A DNA stretch of 64,000 bases from Winogradskyella pelagia. GTDB lineage: Bacteria > Bacteroidota > Bacteroidia > Flavobacteriales > Flavobacteriaceae. The notes under the pieces are model-generated. The model did no database searches and was not told the origin of the DNA. It saw nothing but the letters and a program-made list of their open reading frames with translations. The first letter of the stretch is position 1. The number at the start of each line of letters is the position of its first letter. The stretch covers positions 186,001 to 250,000 of the forward strand of contig NZ_JAGEVF010000003.1 in NCBI RefSeq assembly GCF_017581965.1, read 5' to 3'. Made by a program: the position numbers and the translations under genes. Of the stretch, positions 61,494 through 64,000 are shown piece by piece.

Positions 61494-64000
61494 ATGATAA
61501 AACTTAAATTTGCCCTCATAGCGATCGCCAGCTTTCTTTTTGGTATGAGCTATGCTCAGCAAGTCTCAATAGACACTAGTGCGTCAATTGAGGATTTAAT
61601 TCAAAATAACCTCATCCAGGGTTGCGTTGAAGTCTCCGACATTTCTTCACCCGTAAATGGTTCAGTTTCTGGTTTAAACAGTTTTGGCTATTTTGAAAGA
61701 GGCAACTCTAATTTTCCTTTTGAAAACGGAATTATCCTTAGTACGGGAAATGCTAACTCAGCCGGAAACGGAGAAATTACGACTGTTTTAAACGAGGGCA
61801 ACGACACTTGGGGCACAGATACCGATCTTGATTCTACATTAGGTATATCAGGTACACTTAATGCTACTTCCATTGAATTTAGTTTTGTGTCAATTTCAAA
61901 TCAAATACAATTTAATTACATCCTAGCCTCAGAGGAGTACTTTGCGGATTTTCCTTGCGAATATTCAGATGGTTTTGCTTTTTTAATTCGCGAAGTAGGC
62001 AGCGGTAATCCATTTACCAACATAGCCTTAGTACCAGGAACCAATATTCCAGTAAATACAACAACCATCCACGATGAAATTGTAGGCTTCTGTAGCGCAT
62101 CTAACGAGCAGTTTTTTGAAGGCTACAACTTGGGTGACACTAATTATAATGGAAGAACTACTGTACTTTCTGCAACCGCAACCATACAGCCAAATGTGCA
62201 ATACCAGATAAAACTTATTATCGCCGACCAAACAGATGAAAATTACGACTCCGCCGTTTTCGTTCAAGGTAACAGTTTTGATGCTACTGTAGACCTTGGT
62301 GCCGATTTTTCAACCTGTGCAGCAGATGTTGTCTTAGATGGAAATATTAATAATCCCAATGCTAATTACTCTTGGTACCTCAATGGTAATTTAATAAATG
62401 GGGAAAACAATCCAGCCCTTACGGCACTGCAGACAGGAAACTACCGAGTAGAGATTGAGATTCCACTAGCGAGTGGGAATTGTATTATTGAGGATGATAT
62501 CAATATTCAACTAAGTTCAACACAATCCTCCAATCCGATAACAGATTTCGAATTATGTGACGATTTTAGCAATGATGGCTTTGAACTATTTGATTTGTCA
62601 ACAAAAGATTCTGAAGTATTGGCTTCTGTTCCAACTGCGAGCTACAGCATTTCTTATCACCTATCATCTTCCGGAGCACAAAATAATACAAATTCTGTTT
62701 CGGGAACTATTCAGAATACAACAAGTCCTCAAACAATTTATGTTAGGATAGAAGACAACACTAATGGATGTCTAGCCTTTTCAAGTTTCGACCTTATTGT
62801 TAATTCTTTGCCTGTTATTGTTGACCCAACCCCTTTGGAGGTTTGTGATGATCAAGATACTGATGGCTTTACAACAATAGACTTAACGGTAAAGAACAAT
62901 GAAATTACAAATGGCCAAAATAATTTAGTTGTTACTTATCATATATCTCAAACCGATGCTCAATCAGGGAGCAACGCCTTAGCAATGCCATATGTAAACA
63001 CCAGTAGTAATGAACAATTATTTGCAAGTATAGTTAATCCGCAAACGGGATGCAGAACAACAACGTCATTTGATATTTCTGTTTTAGACCTACCCGTAAT
63101 TGATAGAGAAGAGCACTATATTGATGCCTGTGATACGGATCATGACGGTTTTGCACTTTTCGATTTAACAAGTATCATCCCAGAAGTTCTCGATGGACTT
63201 ACTGGCGTAAACGTTACGTTTCACACAAGCTTTGATGATGCTTCCAACGGAATCAATGCTATTGCCAACGAGACCAATTATAGTAACACCATTGTTGAAG
63301 AGCAAGTAGTCTATATTAGGGTAGAAGATAATATAACAGGTTGTGCGGCAGTAACTCCAATAGAAATACATACAAATTTACTCTTAACTGCCACTAACCT
63401 CAACGATGTTTTAAGATGCGATGTGAATAATGACGGTATCGAAGATTTTAATTTAGCTTCTATTGCGTCTGGAATTATGAATGAAATTCCGGATATAACT
63501 ATAGAATTCTACGAAACCGAGGACGATAGAGATAATGGCGTTAATAACATTGATCAAACCGTTGATTATTTTAATACCAGTAATCCTCAAACCATATATC
63601 TAACGCTTACTAGCCCTACATGTTTTGAAGCAGCAAGTATTGAGCTCATTTTAAATCCTATTACAGAATTTGATTCTATTGGTTCAGCTACGGTTTGTGA
63701 TGAAGACCAAGATGGCTTTACTGAAATAGATTTATCTAACTTCGACAATTTAGTGTCACAAAGCCAAAGTGGTTTCAGTGTTTCATATTTCTTAACGGAA
63801 AGTGATGCTGAAGCTAATGAAAATGAGTTACCAAATCTCTACACTAATACGAGCAACCCTTTTACCTTATTTACAAGAATAAGTTCTGATGACACTGGTT
63901 GTTCTGATTCTAATTCTTTTGAAATTGAAGTGCTCCCAGCACCCGAAAGTGCTACACCAAACGCCATTATAATTTGCGATGCTGATAGAGATGGTCAATC
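61494..64000 (+). CDS. Choice-of-anchor L protein with a regular Cys-Asp module array (3' end outside window)
   Basis: The frame is open from ATG 61494 to the window end (835 codons seen). Signal peptide MIKLKFALIAIASFLFGMSYAQ. Residues ~45-260 form a choice-of-anchor L domain (FILASEEYFADFPCEYSDG with YILASEEYFADF seen, SDGFAFLIREVG). Then an Ig-like segment and six modules with Cys at 355, 451, 546, 642, 735 and 828 (spacing 96, 95, 96, 93, 93), each opening C-D-x-x-x-D-G-F: VCDDQDTDGFTTIDL, ACDTDHDGFALFDL, RCDVNNDGIEDFNL, VCDEDQDGFTEIDL. Each full module has a second Cys near its end (TGC, NGC, TGC, TCF). A type B CTD is expected beyond the window. Confidence 0.85.
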   Translation, partial: MIKLKFALIAIASFLFGMSYAQQVSIDTSASIEDLIQNNLIQGCVEVSDISSPVNGSVSGLNSFGYFERGNSNFPFENGIILSTGNANSAGNGEITTVLNEGNDTWGTDTDLDSTLGISGTLNATSIEFSFVSISNQIQFNYILASEEYFADFPCEYSDGFAFLIREVGSGNPFTNIALVPGTNIPVNTTTIHDEIVGFCSASNEQFFEGYNLGDTNYNGRTTVLSATATIQPNVQYQIKLIIADQTDENYDSAVFVQGNSFDATVDLGADFSTCAADVVLDGNINNPNANYSWYLNGNLINGENNPALTALQTGNYRVEIEIPLASGNCIIEDDINIQLSSTQSSNPITDFELCDDFSNDGFELFDLSTKDSEVLASVPTASYSISYHLSSSGAQNNTNSVSGTIQNTTSPQTIYVRIEDNTNGCLAFSSFDLIVNSLPVIVDPTPLEVCDDQDTDGFTTIDLTVKNNEITNGQNNLVVTYHISQTDAQSGSNALAMPYVNTSSNEQLFASIVNPQTGCRTTTSFDISVLDLPVIDREEHYIDACDTDHDGFALFDLTSIIPEVLDGLTGVNVTFHTSFDDASNGINAIANETNYSNTIVEEQVVYIRVEDNITGCAAVTPIEIHTNLLLTATNLNDVLRCDVNNDGIEDFNLASIASGIMNEIPDITIEFYETEDDRDNGVNNIDQTVDYFNTSNPQTIYLTLTSPTCFEAASIELILNPITEFDSIGSATVCDEDQDGFTEIDLSNFDNLVSQSQSGFSVSYFLTESDAEANENELPNLYTNTSNPFTLFTRISSDDTGCSDSNSFEIEVLPAPESATPNAIIICDADRDGQ

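Noticed and set aside
61494..64000. Repeat array as CRISPR or DNA satellite
   Set aside because: Repeats are protein-level with divergent DNA and lie in one long open frame.

Overview
The window comes from an AT-rich chromosome of a Bacteroidota bacterium, almost certainly a marine member of the Flavobacteriaceae. The evidence is a gldI gliding lipoprotein, a type A and two type B type IX secretion (T9SS) sorting domains, families typical of flavobacteria (DUF6090, DUF5606, OstA-like, DUF3810, DUF6503), almost no Shine-Dalgarno sequences, and repeated TAnnTTTG -7 promoter boxes. I cannot name the species. No rRNA, tRNA, CRISPR array, transposase or prophage gene was seen.

Layout. (1) 1-6842: a cut-off DUF3471-like gene end, two membrane proteins, then DUF6090 membrane protein, secreted esterase, Rid-fold lipoprotein and a TolB-like/TPR membrane protein. 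(2) 7004-13049: ndk, divergent from an operon of DHH phosphoesterase, gldI and a cyclophilin-FKBP fusion lipoprotein; then pepD and a DUF3810 membrane protein with HEIAH. (3) 13132-21224: secreted amidohydrolases (one double-domain, one apparently without metal ligands), a DUF6503 lipoprotein and a T9SS type A surface protein. (4) 21274-36887: housekeeping genes: SPOUT RNA methyltransferase, Ste24-type protease, Rel/SpoT, Fur-like regulator, purA, OstA-like protein, class III aminotransferase, TPR protein, two DUF368 lipid-carrier translocase homologues, aroE and a DUF349 protein. (5) 37132-40554: mazG, DUF5606 and def in one operon, ruvX, an unusual intergenic region with two terminator hairpins, and dapD. 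(6) 40563-50421: a lipopolysaccharide (LPS) glycan locus: a GT9 transferase, a galactofuranosyltransferase-like protein, GT2 enzymes, an LPS kinase, a GT11 fucosyltransferase-like enzyme, UDP-galactopyranose mutase (glf) and two DUF4422 proteins. (7) 50554-55811: CCA-adding enzyme, CtaA/COX15, small proteins and an ABC exporter. (8) 55901-64000: three secreted proteins. Two have T9SS type B ends. The third runs off the window and carries a choice-of-anchor L domain and a very regular Cys-Asp module array.

How the parts fit. Much of the window concerns the cell envelope. DUF368 proteins, the OstA-like protein, the LPS kinase and the glycosyltransferases build and move surface lipids and sugars. 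GldI and the sorting-domain proteins belong to gliding and T9SS surface display. The presence of glf beside two DUF4422 genes and a galactofuranosyltransferase-like gene predicts galactofuranose in the surface glycan. No Wzx, Wzy or ABC glycan exporter is present here, so the locus looks more like core or lipooligosaccharide assembly than O-antigen polymerisation.

The least explained stretch is 39386-39738, between divergent ruvX and dapD. It holds two imperfect tandem copies of a minus-strand module (conserved box, 17-base AT motif, hairpin and T-run). One copy contains a 14-codon hydrophobic ORF. This is the best candidate for an undescribed small element in the window.
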